A DNA stretch of 64,000 bases, taken from Elusimicrobia bacterium HGW-Elusimicrobia-2. GTDB lineage: Bacteria; CG03. Shown here piece by piece: positions 42,851 through 50,478 of this stretch. Made by a program: the position numbers and the translations under genes. Positions within the stretch are counted from its first letter, which is position 1; every line of letters begins with the position of its first letter. A model generated the notes under the pieces. The model made no database searches, was not told the origin of the DNA, and saw only the letters and a program-made list of their open reading frames with translations. The DNA lies in the NCBI GenBank assembly GCA_002841685.1, contig PHAM01000001.1:1-64000 (forward strand), in the 5' to 3' direction.

Positions 42851-43940
42851 TTTACTCACCGATATTTCCAGTGAAATGATAAAGGCCGTACTGCCGGCTC
42901 TGCTGGCAGTTATGGGAGCAGGGGGCATGGCCTTAGGTCTGGTGGGCAACCTCCCCCAGGTTTTTGAAGGAATCGCACATTATCTCAGCGGATCACTCTC
43001 GGACAAAACAGGAAAAAGAAAAAACCTCATATTCGCGGGATATCTGCTGTCCTGCCTGTCCAAACTGCTCATCGCCGTTTCAGCGACGAGCGCGGCTGTG
43101 GCGGCATCCCGGAGCGGAGAACGCATAGGGAAAGGCCTGCGCATAGCTCCAAGGGATTCTCTTATATGCGACACTGTCCCTCAAGAATACGCGGGCAAAG
43201 CTTTCGGGATACAAAAAGCAATGGACAGCTCCGGAGCGCTCATCGGCACTCTGGCGGCATACATACTGTGGCAGACAGGCTGCGGTATAAAAACGATAAT
43301 CCTCTTCGGGGCCGCGATATCCTTTATCGCGCTGCCTCCGATTTTAATGCTCCGGGAAAAACTCATACCCGGAAAAAACTGCGAGATGAAATCAGGCCTC
43401 GCCAAAATCAGCTCTCTGTTTATCTATACGGGCTTGTTTTCACTGGCAAACATCAACTATCTGTTTTTTATAAGTTTCATCCAGATCTACGGAAAAAGCT
43501 CGGGGAGCCCTGTCTCCTCAGGAATTTTTGCCTATATCGTCTATAACTTAGCTTACGCCGTCTCCGCCGTGCCGGCTGGAAAGTTCGCATCGCTAAACGG
43601 ATGCAGAAAGGGCCTGATATTCGCAAACATCCTGTTCATCATTTTATGTGCCTTATTCATTTTCATTCCCGGATCGTATCTGACCGCTTCAATGCTCCTG
43701 CTGGGAATTACCGCGGCCTTTTCAACGGTGAGCATCAAAACCTGGATCAATGAATTGACCCCGTCAGCAAAACGCGGCAGAAACATGGGTAAACTGCAGA
43801 TCACACAGGCCTTTTCTCTTTTAGGCGGAGGAATAGCGCAGGGCATCCTCTGGAACATGAATCACACCTACACCTTCGCGCTCGGCGCCGCTGCGGGGGC
43901 GCTGGCGCTCGGCTTTTTGTTTACTCTTAAAGAAAATTAA
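42816..43940 (+). CDS. Major facilitator superfamily transporter
   Basis: 374 residues with about eleven or twelve membrane helices. The loop between helices 2 and 3 has GSLSDKTGKRKNLIFAGY, matching the MFS motif A (G-x-L-S-D-x-x-G-R/K). RSGERIGKGLRIAPRDSLI in the second loop is typical of a bacterial MFS subgroup often annotated as multidrug or unknown. It begins within the last 35 bases of murF, so co-expression is likely. Substrate cannot be told. It ends tail-to-tail with the HAD gene, with a four-base overlap. Confidence 0.82.
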   Translation: MWSNIYLLGTVSLLTDISSEMIKAVLPALLAVMGAGGMALGLVGNLPQVFEGIAHYLSGSLSDKTGKRKNLIFAGYLLSCLSKLLIAVSATSAAVAASRSGERIGKGLRIAPRDSLICDTVPQEYAGKAFGIQKAMDSSGALIGTLAAYILWQTGCGIKTIILFGAAISFIALPPILMLREKLIPGKNCEMKSGLAKISSLFIYTGLFSLANINYLFFISFIQIYGKSSGSPVSSGIFAYIVYNLAYAVSAVPAGKFASLNGCRKGLIFANILFIILCALFIFIPGSYLTASMLLLGITAAFSTVSIKTWINELTPSAKRGRNMGKLQITQAFSLLGGGIAQGILWNMNHTYTFALGAAAGALALGFLFTLKEN

Positions 43941-44521
43941 GACAGGGCGGCGGAAAGAGATTCTCTTATTTCTTTCCACGAACTGACCCTGTAAAGATTT
44001 GCCGTTTCGCCCAAACAGCGGTTCCAGGGATAATCAAGCATATATGTTTTGATGCCCGAAAGAGCGATCCCCCGCGCGAAATCAAGCCTGTCCTCTATAA
44101 AAGCTTCAAACTTAAAAGGGAATTCTTTGATCAGGTTGATCTTATTATTGCCTTCTTTGATAAAATGTATCTCTTTAAACGGGATGCCTTTTCTTTTTAA
44201 AAATTCTTCGGACTGCCTTCTCGCGTCGGCGGGCCTCGCCGTGATCACCACTATATCAAACTTTTCCGCCAGCTCCATAAGAGTATCTTTCGCGCCATCG
44301 ACAAGCTCCATTCGGCTCCAGACATTTTCTTTCAGCATCAATTGATAGGCCTTCTCCACATCATCTTTTGTGATGGGCAGGCATTCCTCGTAAAAATATT
44401 TTGTGATCTGCTCTCTGTAAAACTGCTTGCCCGTGACTCTTTTGATATATTCCCTGAAAACGGGATCCGTATCGGTTATTATCCCGTCGAAATCCGTGCC
44501 TATGATCTTTTTCTTCTCCAT
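43937..44521 (-). CDS. HAD-superfamily 5'-nucleotidase-like phosphatase
   Basis: 194 residues. Motif I is IGTDFDGIITD (7-17) with Asp nucleophile and Asp acid/base; motif II is VVITARPAD (about 93-101); the Lys and DD region is EAFIEDRLDFA (about 138-148). The C-terminal YMLDYPWNR is typical of the NT5C-like subgroup, which dephosphorylates nucleotides or small phosphates. It sits alone between convergent MFS and the ferredoxin terminator. Substrate unknown. Confidence 0.75.
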   Translation of the reverse strand: MEKKKIIGTDFDGIITDTDPVFREYIKRVTGKQFYREQITKYFYEECLPITKDDVEKAYQLMLKENVWSRMELVDGAKDTLMELAEKFDIVVITARPADARRQSEEFLKRKGIPFKEIHFIKEGNNKINLIKEFPFKFEAFIEDRLDFARGIALSGIKTYMLDYPWNRCLGETANLYRVSSWKEIRESLSAALS

Positions 44522-44552
44522 AACTGTGCTTTTATCTCCCTTTTTACAACGT

Positions 44553-44591
44553 GCTTAAAAATAAACGGCCCCGGCTAAAACCGGGGCCGTT
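44553..44591 (-). terminator. Rho-independent terminator after ferredoxin
   Basis: An 11-bp perfect stem, AACGGCCCCGG (44564-44574) with its complement at 44581-44591, and a six-base loop. Read on the minus strand it is followed by TATTTTTA. It lies 17 bases after the ferredoxin stop. Confidence 0.88.
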
Positions 44592-44608
44592 CCAAATCAG
44601 ACTGATTC

Positions 44609-44791
44609 TTATTCTATGTTTATCGCGTCAACGGGACAGTTTTCAGCGGCGTCTTTCACATCCTCTTCCTTATCCACCGTCACCGCTCCTTTCACCACGG
44701 CCACGCCGTCAACAATCTCAAAAACTTCCGGAACCGTCTGTTCGCAAAGACTGCAGCCCGTGCAAAGATCAGCGTCAATAGTAACTCTCAT
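44609..44791 (-). CDS. Ferredoxin, single [4Fe-4S] type
   Basis: 60-residue acidic electron carrier with Cys10, Cys13 and Cys16 (CTGCSLC) and Cys52 (NCPVDAI), the four ligands of a single [4Fe-4S] cluster, as in short bacterial and archaeal ferredoxins. It is a self-contained transcription unit: promoter at 44824-44852, AGGAGG site at 44798-44803, terminator right after the stop. The redox partner is not evident. Confidence 0.92.
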   Translation of the reverse strand: MRVTIDADLCTGCSLCEQTVPEVFEIVDGVAVVKGAVTVDKEEDVKDAAENCPVDAINIE

Positions 44792-44823
44792 TTTATTCCT
44801 CCTGTTAACTTTAAATTTGCCTC

Positions 44824-44852
44824 ATTATAGCTTTTTGATCTCTTTTTTTCAA
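44824..44852 (-). promoter_or_regulatory. Sigma70-type promoter of the ferredoxin gene
   Basis: Minus strand: TTGAAA (44847-44852), 17-base spacer, perfect TATAAT (44824-44829). Predicted start near 44817 gives a leader of about 26 bases that contains the AGGAGG ribosome site. Confidence 0.82.
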
Positions 44853-45105
44853 TGTGTGTGTGGCTGGCCCATGTGGGGACGCTGGGCGTCTTGACAGTGG
44901 AGAAAGATGCAAGAAGTCCCCTTTTCCCTAATATTTTGCTGGAAACGGAGGCGGGAGGATTCTCCTACAAGTAATCCGCCTGACGGCGGATTCTCGCAGG
45001 CCGCCCCTCGCGGCGCTCGCCTTCCCTTCGACTTCGCTCAGGAAAACTCGCGCATCGCTGCGGTCTTCGAATCCTCACACAAGCCAAGCAGTTGGCTTGC
45101 TCCTA
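44853..45105. other. Non-coding, repeat-rich region between ferredoxin and tRNA-Ser
   Basis: No gene is supported. The stretch carries a copy of the tRNA-Ser 3' end (44935-44962) and two perfect 8-bp stem-loops: AATCCGCC/GGCGGATT (44973-44992) and CAAGCCAA/TTGGCTTG (45080-45099). The open frame running right through it and the tRNA is an artefact. It looks like decayed mobile or repeat sequence. Confidence 0.55.
44935..44962. repeat. Duplicate of the tRNA-Ser 3' end (upstream copy)
   Basis: 28 bases identical to 45106-45133, covering the tRNA acceptor/T-arm 3' portion (GGAGGCGGGAGGATTC) plus about 11 bases beyond the tRNA end. The copies are direct repeats 171 bp apart. Duplicated tRNA 3' ends are typical attachment-site signatures. 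Confidence 0.7.
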
Positions 45106-45133
45106 TTTGCTGGAAACGGAGGCGGGAGGATTC
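45106..45133. repeat. Duplicate of the tRNA-Ser 3' end (tRNA copy)
   Basis: The copy belonging to the intact tRNA gene; exact match to 44935-44962. Confidence 0.7.
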
Positions 45134-45204
45134 GAACCCCCGGTGCACCAAAGGCACACAACGGTTTTCGAGACCGCCGCATTCGACCGCTCTGCCACGC
45201 CTCC
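45117..45204 (-). tRNA. tRNA-Ser (anticodon CGA)
   Basis: 88 nucleotides. Acceptor stem GGAGGCG pairs with CGCCTCC, discriminator G, anticodon loop CTCGAAA (anticodon CGA, reads UCG), a long class II variable arm and T-loop TTCGAAT. The CCA end is not encoded (TTTCC follows). It lies seven bases after the birA stop and is probably processed from that transcript. Confidence 0.95.
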
Positions 45205-45211
45205 ATTAAAA

Positions 45212-45823
45212 TCAGTCTTTATCATACACCAATGACGCTATGCTTTGCAAGCATAGCCGCAGAATGTCTTCCAGACGGACACTGTCGCCTGTTAGCTCAC
45301 GCAGCGAGGCGGCATCCACGCCGTCAAAATCAGTATCGTTATTTACATTAATTCCGGCGCCCAGCACCGCGCCGACGCATTTGGAACCGCTGTAAAACCC
45401 GGTGACTATTATCCCGGCGAGCTTGGAACCCGACGGCGTCACAATATCATTAGGCTCTTTTGTCCTGAGGGCCAGCGAAAGCTCCCCCTCAAGGCCGTCT
45501 TTGATCTTTTCCGCGGCCTTGATGGCGCAATCCTCATTGAGTAAGGCCAAAGAAGACGGCACAAAAAACGAAAACCATAAGCCCCCGTGAGGCGAATGAA
45601 ATTTTCTGCCGAATCTGCCAAAAGCGCCGCTCTGGCTGCGTGCGACAATGAGCAAAGGCCTTCCGGGGCAGGTTTTGATTTCTTCCCTGACGGCTGTCTG
45701 CGTCGAAACGCATTCATCCAGTATCTTAAGCCCCGATGAGGGGAAAAAGCTTTTTAAAATATCACGGACTTTGTCTTCCCTTATCTCATTGAAATCCGCG
45801 CCGTCTTTAGAGCTAAACTTCAA
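45212..45823 (-). CDS. birA: Biotin--[biotin carboxyl carrier protein] ligase
   Basis: 203-residue class I biotin ligase without the DNA-binding domain. It activates biotin with ATP and attaches it to a carboxylase carrier domain. SQSGAFGRFGRKFHSPHGGLWFSF (about 68-91) corresponds to the GRGRxGRxWxSPxGGLxxS biotinyl-AMP loop, and EPNDIVTPSGSKLAGIIV to KWPNDIxxxxxKLAGIL, with Glu in place of the usual Trp. VGAVLGAGINVN is also conserved. It overlaps nadC by 11 bases. No carboxylase genes are nearby. Confidence 0.87.
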   Translation of the reverse strand: MKFSSKDGADFNEIREDKVRDILKSFFPSSGLKILDECVSTQTAVREEIKTCPGRPLLIVARSQSGAFGRFGRKFHSPHGGLWFSFFVPSSLALLNEDCAIKAAEKIKDGLEGELSLALRTKEPNDIVTPSGSKLAGIIVTGFYSGSKCVGAVLGAGINVNNDTDFDGVDAASLRELTGDSVRLEDILRLCLQSIASLVYDKD

Positions 45824-46655
45824 GAGAAAAATCAGCGGCCCGCACAGAATGTGTCAAAGCCCCCGAGGATATCCTGTCGACGGGAATGTGTTTATATTTC
45901 AGAACGCTTTTTTCATCTATACCGCCGGATATTTCTATTAGCGTATGGGGAGACATGCTGTCTCTCAGCTCCACGGCACGCGAGGCCTCACGCGGTGTAA
46001 AATTATCGCAGAGGAGCACATAGGGTTTTATGGAAAGGATCCGCTCTGCCGATTTGAGATCATCGGCTTCAAATATCACTTTTTTTCCCCTGAAGGCCTC
46101 GATCAGAGAATCAAGTCCGGCGTAAGCGATGTGATTGTCCTTCACCATCGCCACTTCCGCCAGATCAAACCTGTGATTGACACCGCCGCCGCAGCGGACG
46201 GCATATTTTGAAAGATATCTGAATCCGGGAAGCGTTTTCCTTGTGTCCAGCAACGCCGGCTTTCCGGCCGTTATCCAGTTATCGTCGATGATCTTCCTGA
46301 AAGAGGCGGTTTGGGTCGCTATTCCCGAAAGGAAAGAGAGAAAATTGAGCGCAACCCTCTCCGCTGAAAATATCATGCCCGCATCTCCCTCTATAGCGCA
46401 GACGATTTCACCGCCGGTAACCGGCGAGGCGTCCTTTTTGAGCGCTCTCACTTTTATGTTTTTAGATCGCGCGGTGAAAACAGCCGGAAGCAGAGCCATG
46501 CCCGCGAGGCAATAATCGCCTCGGGCAACAATGCTGGCTTTGACCTTGCGCGCACGCGGCAGAAATTTTGACGTGATATCGTCACGAACCCTGTCCTCAC
46601 TGAAAGCCCTTTTGAGCAGGAATGAAAACTCCTGTTGTTCTTTTTTATTTAACAT
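45813..46655 (-). CDS. nadC: Nicotinate-nucleotide pyrophosphorylase (carboxylating)
   Basis: 280-residue enzyme converting quinolinate and PRPP to nicotinate mononucleotide in NAD synthesis. The signature LDTRKTLPGFRYLSKYAVRCGGGVNHRFDL and MVKDNHI are complete, with substrate-binding Arg and Lys residues. ISGGIDEKSV near the C-terminus is also typical. It lies between a PTS IIA-like gene and birA, overlapping the latter. nadA and nadB are not in the window. Confidence 0.93.
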   Translation of the reverse strand: MLNKKEQQEFSFLLKRAFSEDRVRDDITSKFLPRARKVKASIVARGDYCLAGMALLPAVFTARSKNIKVRALKKDASPVTGGEIVCAIEGDAGMIFSAERVALNFLSFLSGIATQTASFRKIIDDNWITAGKPALLDTRKTLPGFRYLSKYAVRCGGGVNHRFDLAEVAMVKDNHIAYAGLDSLIEAFRGKKVIFEADDLKSAERILSIKPYVLLCDNFTPREASRAVELRDSMSPHTLIEISGGIDEKSVLKYKHIPVDRISSGALTHSVRAADFSLEV

Positions 46656-46674
46656 AAGGCGGGGACGCCATGTT

Positions 46675-47193
46675 TTATATGTCTTTGTGAATTACTCTGC
46701 CTTCTTTTGTGCTGACATCAACGGAAGCTTTGTGGAGTATCCTGTCAAAATCAGCTATGACTTTCATTATCTCCTGCGAAGAAGATGCCGCGAAAATTTT
46801 TTGCATCATGACATCGCTTTTCAGCAACCTCGCCGCGCGGGCCACCACCTGGATATATTCCCTGTTCAGGTCAGGCGGGGAGGCCACCATAAAAACGGCG
46901 TGGACGGGTTTTCCATCAAGAGCGTTGAATTCCACTCCGTCCCTGACCATGCCCATAGCACAGAAGATCCTTTTGACACTTTCATGCTTGGCATGCGGAA
47001 TGGCTATTCCGCCGCCTATGGCCGTTGATTCGAGTTCCTCTCTCTCCCTGATGGCCTTTAAAAAAGTGTCTTTGTCCGACAAAACCTTTTCGGCCGCGAG
47101 GCACTCTGTGAGCTCCGCCATAATGGCATTTTTATCATGCCCCTTCAATTCTATCACAACGGTCTTTTTACTTAAAACATCCTCTAAAAACAC
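46675..47193 (-). CDS. PTS EIIA (fructose/Ntr type) domain protein
   Basis: 172 residues from a GTG at 47193 with an AGGAG site at 47199-47203; the longer frame runs into tRNA-Gly and is rejected. The EIIA type-2 domain has ESTAIGGGIAIPHAKH with phosphorylatable His67, then AVFMVASPPDLNREYIQVVARAARLL. There is no EIIB or EIIC partner, HPr or EI nearby, so a regulatory (PtsN-like) role is more likely than sugar import. The C-terminal ~20 residues are an extension. It is the first protein gene after tRNA-Gly and precedes nadC by 19 bases. Confidence 0.82.
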   Translation of the reverse strand: MFLEDVLSKKTVVIELKGHDKNAIMAELTECLAAEKVLSDKDTFLKAIREREELESTAIGGGIAIPHAKHESVKRIFCAMGMVRDGVEFNALDGKPVHAVFMVASPPDLNREYIQVVARAARLLKSDVMMQKIFAASSSQEIMKVIADFDRILHKASVDVSTKEGRVIHKDI

Positions 47194-47234
47194 TTTATCT
47201 CCTTGCTGACGCCGTAAATTCCAAACCAGATTTT

Positions 47235-47311
47235 TGGAGCGGGCGATGGGATTCGGACCCACGACCTCAACCTTGGCAAGGTTGCGTTCTAGCCAGCTGA
47301 ACTACGCCCGC
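47235..47311 (-). tRNA. tRNA-Gly (anticodon GCC)
   Basis: 74 nucleotides plus an encoded CCA. Acceptor GCGGGCG/CGCCCGC, discriminator T, anticodon loop TTGCCAA (GCC, reads GGC/GGU). The T-loop reads TCCGAAT instead of TTCGAAT, so the base normally modified to pseudouridine-55 is C. Its own promoter is likely (47324-47352), and it may be co-transcribed with the PTS IIA, nadC and birA genes. Confidence 0.93.
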
Positions 47312-47323
47312 TCTATTGGGATT

Positions 47324-47352
47324 ATCCTATCCAAATATTCCAGGATTGTCCA
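47324..47352 (-). promoter_or_regulatory. Probable promoter of tRNA-Gly
   Basis: Minus strand: TGGACA (47347-47352), 17-base spacer, TAGGAT (47324-47329), about 12 bases before the tRNA 5' end. It lies just after the arcC stop. Confidence 0.6.
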
Positions 47353-47359
47353 GCCCTTT

Positions 47360-48310
47360 TCAGTCTTTGACAATCCATGTGCCGGTCTTTCCGTCCATGG
47401 CTTCGCCTATTTTTTCCGGGCAGGTTATCAGGGCTTCCATGCCGCCGTTCTCAAAAAACTTGATTACCGCCTGTATCTTGGGAAGCATGCTGCCCTTGGC
47501 GAAATGACCTTCGTCCATATATTTTTTAGCTTCTGAGACTGTGATCCTGTCGAGCTGTTTCTGATCCGGCTTACCGAAATTAATACAGACTTTTTCCACC
47601 GCCGTAGAGATGAGAAGAAGATCCGCCTTTATGTTGGAGGCCAGAAGAGCCGACGCGAAATCCTTATCTATCACAGCCGCGCAGCCTTTGATTATATTCT
47701 TCGCCTTATCATAGTACACCGGGATGCCGCCGCCGCCCACGGCCACAACAATGAAACCGCCTTTAACCAGCGTGGCTATCGCGTTTTCTTCAAGTATTTC
47801 TTTGGGTAAGGGCGACGGAACAACCCTTCTCCAGCCTCGTCCGGCGTCTTCCACTATATCCCAACCCTCTTTTTCCTTTCTTGTTTCAGCATCTTCTTTT
47901 GTCAGAAAAGGCCCGACCGGCTTTGAGGGATTCTGAAACGCGGGGTCTTCCTTATCCACAAGAACCCTTGTCACAACCGTTACGACTTCTTTTTCAATGC
48001 CCCGTCGCCGGAACTCGTTTGAAAGCGCCTGCTGAAAATTATAACCTATAGAGCCCTGCGTATCGGCTCCGCAGGAGTCCATGGGAATCGGATGCAAACC
48101 TTCTTTTATCCCGGCCTCACTCCTTAAAAGCATAAAACCCACCTGAGGGCCGTTGCCGTGTGATATCACGACATTCCAGCCCCGCTCGATCATATTGGCT
48201 ATGTGCTTCACCGTCTCGACGACGCACATATACTGGTCCGGCACGGATGAATGCGCCTTGTCTTTTATGAGCGAATTACCACCAACGGCTACAACTGCTA
48301 CTTTACTCAT
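47360..48310 (-). CDS. arcC: Carbamate kinase
   Basis: 316-residue enzyme catalysing carbamoyl phosphate + ADP = carbamate + ATP. It starts VAVVAVGGNSLI (4-15), with GWNVVISHGNGPQVG (about 44-58), GSIGYNFQQAL, VAVGGGGIPV and the C-terminal GSMLPKIQAVIKF, all typical amino-acid-kinase-fold motifs of ArcC. Length is normal. It has an AGGAGG site and follows two carbamoyltransferase genes. Together they suggest ATP production from a carbamoylated substrate. Confidence 0.93.
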   Translation of the reverse strand: MSKVAVVAVGGNSLIKDKAHSSVPDQYMCVVETVKHIANMIERGWNVVISHGNGPQVGFMLLRSEAGIKEGLHPIPMDSCGADTQGSIGYNFQQALSNEFRRRGIEKEVVTVVTRVLVDKEDPAFQNPSKPVGPFLTKEDAETRKEKEGWDIVEDAGRGWRRVVPSPLPKEILEENAIATLVKGGFIVVAVGGGGIPVYYDKAKNIIKGCAAVIDKDFASALLASNIKADLLLISTAVEKVCINFGKPDQKQLDRITVSEAKKYMDEGHFAKGSMLPKIQAVIKFFENGGMEALITCPEKIGEAMDGKTGTWIVKD

Positions 48311-48353
48311 TTGTTCCTCCTAAAATATACGCTTTCTGATTGTCCGGACGCGT

Positions 48354-49400
48354 TTAGAGTTTGTCCGACATTGTCAAAGCCATAATGGCTTTCTGAACAT
48401 GAAGCCGGTTTTCGGCGATATCCAAAACTATGCTCCGTGGCCCCTGATTCACTTCACGCGTGACCTCGGCACCCTCGTCGACAGGCATGGGGTGGATGAA
48501 TTTCGCCCCGGGATTTGCGGTTTTCATTTTTTCTTCATCGCAGATCCAGTCTTTGTACTTATCACTTGCGGCGCGCTTTATCTCGGCCTCTTTGCCTATC
48601 TCATAGAAGTCTTTACCGAACCAGTTGCGCGAATAAACATAATCAGCGCCCTTATACGCGGCCCTCGGATCGCCTTTGACGATCTCAAAAGTGCCGCCGG
48701 CGGCTTCAGCGTTTTTCTTCGCCTGCTCGACTATGTTTGCGGGAAGCGAATAGTTATCGTCCGGATAAGCCAGTTTCACATTGACGCCCAGACGGGAGTT
48801 CAGAAGAAGGCTTTCGTGCACGGAACAATAGCTGCGGGCAAGAGCCCCTTTCGCCCAGGTTTGGACAATAGTCTTGCCTTTGGTGGGCTGATTGTTGTTG
48901 TGCTCCCTCATCCCCATGATATCGGCAAGGCCCTGGCAGGGATGATAGATATCATCCGCCATGTTGATTATCGGCACATCCGCATGCTTGGCATATTCCC
49001 TGAGGATCTTGTTGCCGTCGCCGTAATTGTCAACGGAAGTTTCAAGGATCCTTATTCCTATGCCCACGGCGAACCTCGCCATGACCTTCGCGGCGTCGTG
49101 AATCGTCTCACCCGCTACCTCGACTCCCTTCTTGACGCTCTTGAGCCTCATTGCCTTCGGCTCGATGAACTGGGCGTGTCCGCCGAGTTCCGTCGCCGCG
49201 GCCTCGAAAGACTGCCTGGTTCTGAGCGAAGGGTTATAGAAGAACATTATAAATGTCCTGAACGCTAACATACTGTTGTACGGTTCCCCGTAACGGTTCG
49301 CCTTCATCTTCACGGCCAGAGACAGTATTTCTTCTATTTCCTCAACCGAAAGTTCCTGCGTGGTCACAACATCTTTACCAAACATTTTTGATTTTGCCAT
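48354..49400 (-). CDS. Carbamoyltransferase paralogue of unknown substrate (A)
   Basis: 348 residues. The carbamoyl-phosphate loop is present as SLRTR (the usual form is STRTR) in FFYNPSLRTRQSFEAAATELGG, with HPCQGLADI for the HPxQ motif. The OTC HCLP motif is replaced by HPMPVDEG, and the ornithine-binding SMG loop is absent (SRNWFGKDFYE instead). IVQTWAKGALARSYCSVHES resembles the knotted insert of YgeW/N-acetylornithine carbamoyltransferases. So it is not ordinary ornithine or aspartate carbamoyltransferase. It lies between paralogue B and carbamate kinase with a good AGGAG site. The acceptor is unknown. Confidence 0.78.
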   Translation of the reverse strand: MAKSKMFGKDVVTTQELSVEEIEEILSLAVKMKANRYGEPYNSMLAFRTFIMFFYNPSLRTRQSFEAAATELGGHAQFIEPKAMRLKSVKKGVEVAGETIHDAAKVMARFAVGIGIRILETSVDNYGDGNKILREYAKHADVPIINMADDIYHPCQGLADIMGMREHNNNQPTKGKTIVQTWAKGALARSYCSVHESLLLNSRLGVNVKLAYPDDNYSLPANIVEQAKKNAEAAGGTFEIVKGDPRAAYKGADYVYSRNWFGKDFYEIGKEAEIKRAASDKYKDWICDEEKMKTANPGAKFIHPMPVDEGAEVTREVNQGPRSIVLDIAENRLHVQKAIMALTMSDKL

Positions 49401-49423
49401 TTTATATCTCCTGAAATTCTGTT

Positions 49424-50443
49424 TTATCTCATTGTCAAAGCCATAATGGCCTTCTGGGCATGAAGCCTGTTTTCCGCCTCATCATTCACTATGGAAATCT
49501 TCGGATCGTCAATAAGCGCGTCCGTAACTTCAAATTTCCTTCTGGCCGGCAGACAGTGCATATACACGGCGCTTTCATTGGCTTTCTCAAAATGCTTATG
49601 AGAAATACACCAGTCTTTTTTATAATTAGGCCCGACTTTGGCGTGCTTATCAGGGTCACGCGCCCATGATTTGGCGTATATGACATCCGCGTCTTTAGAC
49701 GCTTTCCATATATCATGCTCTATGTTGAGAGAGCCGCCGCTGACCGCTGCGGCTTTTTTGGCATAGTCAACATAATCCTGATCAACATCATAAAGTCCCG
49801 GCTCATCCGGATAAGCCAAAGTTATGTTCATTCCCAGAGCGCAGCCCGCGGATATCATCGTCTGCGGAACGCCCGCCGATTTTGCTCTCTCGTCATAAGC
49901 CCATGACATAACAATTTTCTTTCTTCTGACAGATTCCATTCCGCCGAACTTTTCTATCATCGTCAGAATATCGCCCATGATCTGGCAGGGATGTTCCTTG
50001 TCATCCAGCATATTGATGATCGGCACTTTTGAGAATTCCGCAAGACCTCTCAACACTTCGCGGGCATCGCCATACGCATAGGTTTCCGCACCCATCTGAG
50101 CTTTAAGATTATACAGCCGGATAGCAAAACCGTCCAGAAACCTTGATATCATCTCGGCCGTGTCTTTCCACGATTCCTTATGGGAAAGCTGAAGTTCCTC
50201 GGGGCTATATGTCTGTCCATTTCCTCCGAGCTGGGAAATACCGCTTGAAAACGAGAGCCTCGTCCTCGTTGACGGCGAAGCAAAAAGCATACCAAGATTT
50301 TTGCCGGCGAGAAGATGCTTCTGGCTTTCGCCGATGGCATTTCTCAATTTCAAATCCCTCGCGACCTCAAGTATGGTTTCAAGCTCCTCCTTACTAAAGT
50401 CCCTCACGCTGATAAAATCTCTACCCTTAAGGTTAGTGATCAT
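49424..50443 (-). CDS. Carbamoyltransferase paralogue of unknown substrate (B), YgeW-like
   Basis: 339 residues. It has STRTR (FASPSTRTRLSFSS), HPCQIMGDI and HCLPAR, the carbamoyl-phosphate site. IVMSWAYDERAKSAGVPQ resembles the knotted loop of E. coli YgeW (MTWAYSPSYGKPLSVPQ). YAKSWARDP replaces the ornithine-binding VWxSMG, and KDWCISHKHF matches the YgeW/AOTCase region. It directly follows ftsA with an AAGGAGG ribosome site. With paralogue A and ArcC it probably splits a ureido compound, but which one cannot be told. Annotation as argF would be misleading; a genuine OTC lies at the right edge. Confidence 0.8.
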   Translation of the reverse strand: MITNLKGRDFISVRDFSKEELETILEVARDLKLRNAIGESQKHLLAGKNLGMLFASPSTRTRLSFSSGISQLGGNGQTYSPEELQLSHKESWKDTAEMISRFLDGFAIRLYNLKAQMGAETYAYGDAREVLRGLAEFSKVPIINMLDDKEHPCQIMGDILTMIEKFGGMESVRRKKIVMSWAYDERAKSAGVPQTMISAGCALGMNITLAYPDEPGLYDVDQDYVDYAKKAAAVSGGSLNIEHDIWKASKDADVIYAKSWARDPDKHAKVGPNYKKDWCISHKHFEKANESAVYMHCLPARRKFEVTDALIDDPKISIVNDEAENRLHAQKAIMALTMR

Positions 50444-50478
50444 AATAATCCTCCTTTTATTTCTTTCCTTTAAAACCC

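Noticed and set aside
44907-45209. Plus-strand open frame of 100 codons across the tRNA-Ser region
   Set aside because: It runs antisense through tRNA-Ser and its duplicated 3' end (repeated CWKRRREDS), a classic false gene over tRNA.
48399-49268. Plus-strand open frame of 289 codons opposite carbamoyltransferase A
   Set aside because: The minus strand encodes a well-conserved enzyme across the same bases; the plus frame is a codon-bias shadow.
49424-50443. Annotation of carbamoyltransferase B as ornithine carbamoyltransferase
   Set aside because: The ornithine-binding SMG loop is missing and the knotted-loop region resembles YgeW; the true OTC is at 63.4 kb.
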